39,929 bases of DNA, from assembly GCA_019415645.1 (NCBI GenBank), contig DXYV01000008.1, positions 1 to 39,929 of the forward strand, written 5' to 3'. Source of the stretch: Clostridiales bacterium (GTDB taxonomy: Bacteria; Bacillota; Clostridia; Oscillospirales; Oscillospiraceae). Position 1 is the stretch's first letter. Each line of letters starts with the position of its first letter. The translations under genes and the position numbers were made by a program. Positions 38,733 to 39,929 of this stretch are shown here, piece after piece. Under the pieces are notes generated by a model. It was given only the letters and a program-made list of their open reading frames with translations. It ran no database searches and had not been told where the DNA came from.

Positions 38733-39905
38733 GTGAATATCGCTGAACGATACACTACCCGTATTTCCGATGCGGAATTGGCCCGCCGCTGGGAACGCAT
38801 CCGCACGGAAATGGGACACAATGATTTGGATTGTCTAATCTTCAGTGCCTACGACAATATGCTCGGCGGCTATTTCCGTTATGTGACCGATTTGATGATC
38901 GCGGATTATCCCATGACGGTTCTGTTCCCCAAGGATTCCGACATGTGCCTGATCGGACATGGCGGCGTATCTGGCGCCTGTATGTCCCCAGATTTTCTGC
39001 GTGGCGTTGCTTCGGCTCCCGCTACCCCTATGATGCCTACTCTTTGGTACACTGACCATTATGTTCCTGAATTGATTAAAAAAGAAATTCAGGCCCACAA
39101 CTATAAGCGGGTCGGCATCGTAGCAATGGCCACGATGCCCGCCAGCACCTATCTCTATTTGACCGAACAGCTTCCGGATGTTGAGTTTGTCAACGCCACA
39201 GATATGGTGGACCGAATCAAGGCGATCAAATCCCCGGAAGAGTTGCAGCGTCTGCGTCAGACCGTAAAAATCCACGATCAGATCTGCGCGGCAGTCCCGG
39301 CCTTTTTCCGTCCGGGACGTGTGGAATTTGAGCTAACGGCGGACATTCGAAAGCTCGCCTCTGATCTGGGGGCGGAATGCATTGTCAATGTCGGACTTGG
39401 TACAGATCCTGTTATGCCGCCCAAACTAATGGTCCCCATGCAGCATCGTGTTATTCAGGAACACGACCTTCTGTTCTGTCTGATTGAAGTCAGCGGACCG
39501 GGTGGTCTTTACTCGGAAATCAGTCATATGTGGTCACTGGGCGAGCCCTCTGAAGCAATGCGCAAAGCATCGGATACCGCAGTTCAGGCCGCCCGGCTGG
39601 TAGAAGCCCATATGCGCCCCGGCGTTCCGGCTTCGGAACTGCTTCGTGTCAACAACGAATACCTCGTTCAGCAGGGATATGCCCCGGAAGAGCGTCTGTT
39701 CGGTCATGGCCAGGGTTACGACATGGTGGAGCGTCCCGCCTTTGTGGAAGCCGAAACTATGTGCCTGGAGAAAGATATGTTCGTCACGGCACATCCGGGC
39801 GCCGGAAATGGTTCTGCCATGGGCGTCACCTGCAACAGCTACATCATTACGGAGGATGGTTTTGAAAAGCTTACGCAAACGCCAGACGGAATCATTGTCT
39901 GCTAA
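38733..39905 (+). CDS. M24 (creatinase/aminopeptidase P-like) protein without the canonical metal site
   Basis: A 390-residue protein with an N-terminal creatinase-type domain (about 15-165) and a pita-bread catalytic domain (about 170-388). In M24 metallopeptidases five metal ligands are expected. Here the two Asp positions read as Glu (E252 in LIEVSG and E262 in YSEISHMW), GHGQG keeps H325, the TIEPG Glu is replaced (VTAHPG), and the last Glu/Asp region reads VTCNSY. The dinuclear site is therefore probably lost, as in creatinase, which acts without metal. A non-peptidase hydrolase or lyase is likely. GTG start at 38733 after GTGAGG. Last gene before the window edge. Confidence 0.8.
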   Translation: MNIAERYTTRISDAELARRWERIRTEMGHNDLDCLIFSAYDNMLGGYFRYVTDLMIADYPMTVLFPKDSDMCLIGHGGVSGACMSPDFLRGVASAPATPMMPTLWYTDHYVPELIKKEIQAHNYKRVGIVAMATMPASTYLYLTEQLPDVEFVNATDMVDRIKAIKSPEELQRLRQTVKIHDQICAAVPAFFRPGRVEFELTADIRKLASDLGAECIVNVGLGTDPVMPPKLMVPMQHRVIQEHDLLFCLIEVSGPGGLYSEISHMWSLGEPSEAMRKASDTAVQAARLVEAHMRPGVPASELLRVNNEYLVQQGYAPEERLFGHGQGYDMVERPAFVEAETMCLEKDMFVTAHPGAGNGSAMGVTCNSYIITEDGFEKLTQTPDGIIVC

Positions 39906-39929
39906 GCTGTAGCCAATCTGATTTTTCTG

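Overview
The window looks like chromosome of a GC-rich (roughly 55-58 %) anaerobic member of the Bacillota, class Clostridia, most likely a gut Oscillospirales relative. This is inferred from strong Shine-Dalgarno sites, a FeoA-FeoB fusion with a FeoB-associated Cys-rich protein, an S-layer-homology protein, formate-THF ligase under a ZTP riboswitch, and mobilizable-element genes typical of that group. No species is claimed.

Bases 1 to about 8743 are an integrative mobilizable element or its right end. It holds the 3' part of a MobV-type relaxase, small unknown genes, an AT-rich cargo gene (DUF4365, nuclease-like) behind a zinc-finger gene, a sigma-like HTH protein, an excisionase, a tyrosine integrase, a double-HTH protein, and a five-zinc-ribbon nuclease carrying a NUMOD1-like tail. 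Next come an intact tRNA-Ser(CGA) and, about 160 bp on, the 5' half of a second tRNA-Ser(CGA) cut in its anticodon arm. I read that half-gene as the attachment-site scar. The element would then have brought a replacement copy of the tRNA it broke.

Bases 8955-22910 are housekeeping chromosome. A plus-strand operon holds a C26 amidotransferase, an Smr protein, xpt and a hotdog thioesterase. Minus-strand genes follow: DUF4173, metallophosphoesterase and DUF2809; DUF2975 with its XRE regulator; a sirtuin; CstA with a long structured leader; FeoAB with its Cys-rich partner; and fhs. The 3' end of fhs exists in three copies in a 212-bp tandem repeat, and its leader is a ZTP riboswitch with an overlapping terminator.

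Bases 23256-28778 form a plus-strand MacA/MacB-type export operon ending in a secreted SLH-domain protein. A small palindromic IS200/IS605-like remnant and a bidirectional terminator follow.

Bases 29095-39905 hold a metallo-beta-lactamase-fold protein and a catabolic cluster. On the minus strand are an IclR regulator, a class V aminotransferase, CitE-like and CitF proteins, and a malic enzyme. On the plus strand are a SLC13-type carboxylate transporter, a D-2-hydroxyacid dehydrogenase and an M24 protein without the usual metal ligands. The two arms diverge from an AT-rich 406-bp region holding opposed promoters and copies of an AAAATYTGATTT-like motif. No citrate lyase acyl carrier (CitD) or accessory genes are present, so the substrate may not be citrate. 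The window ends just beyond the M24 gene, so the cluster may continue.
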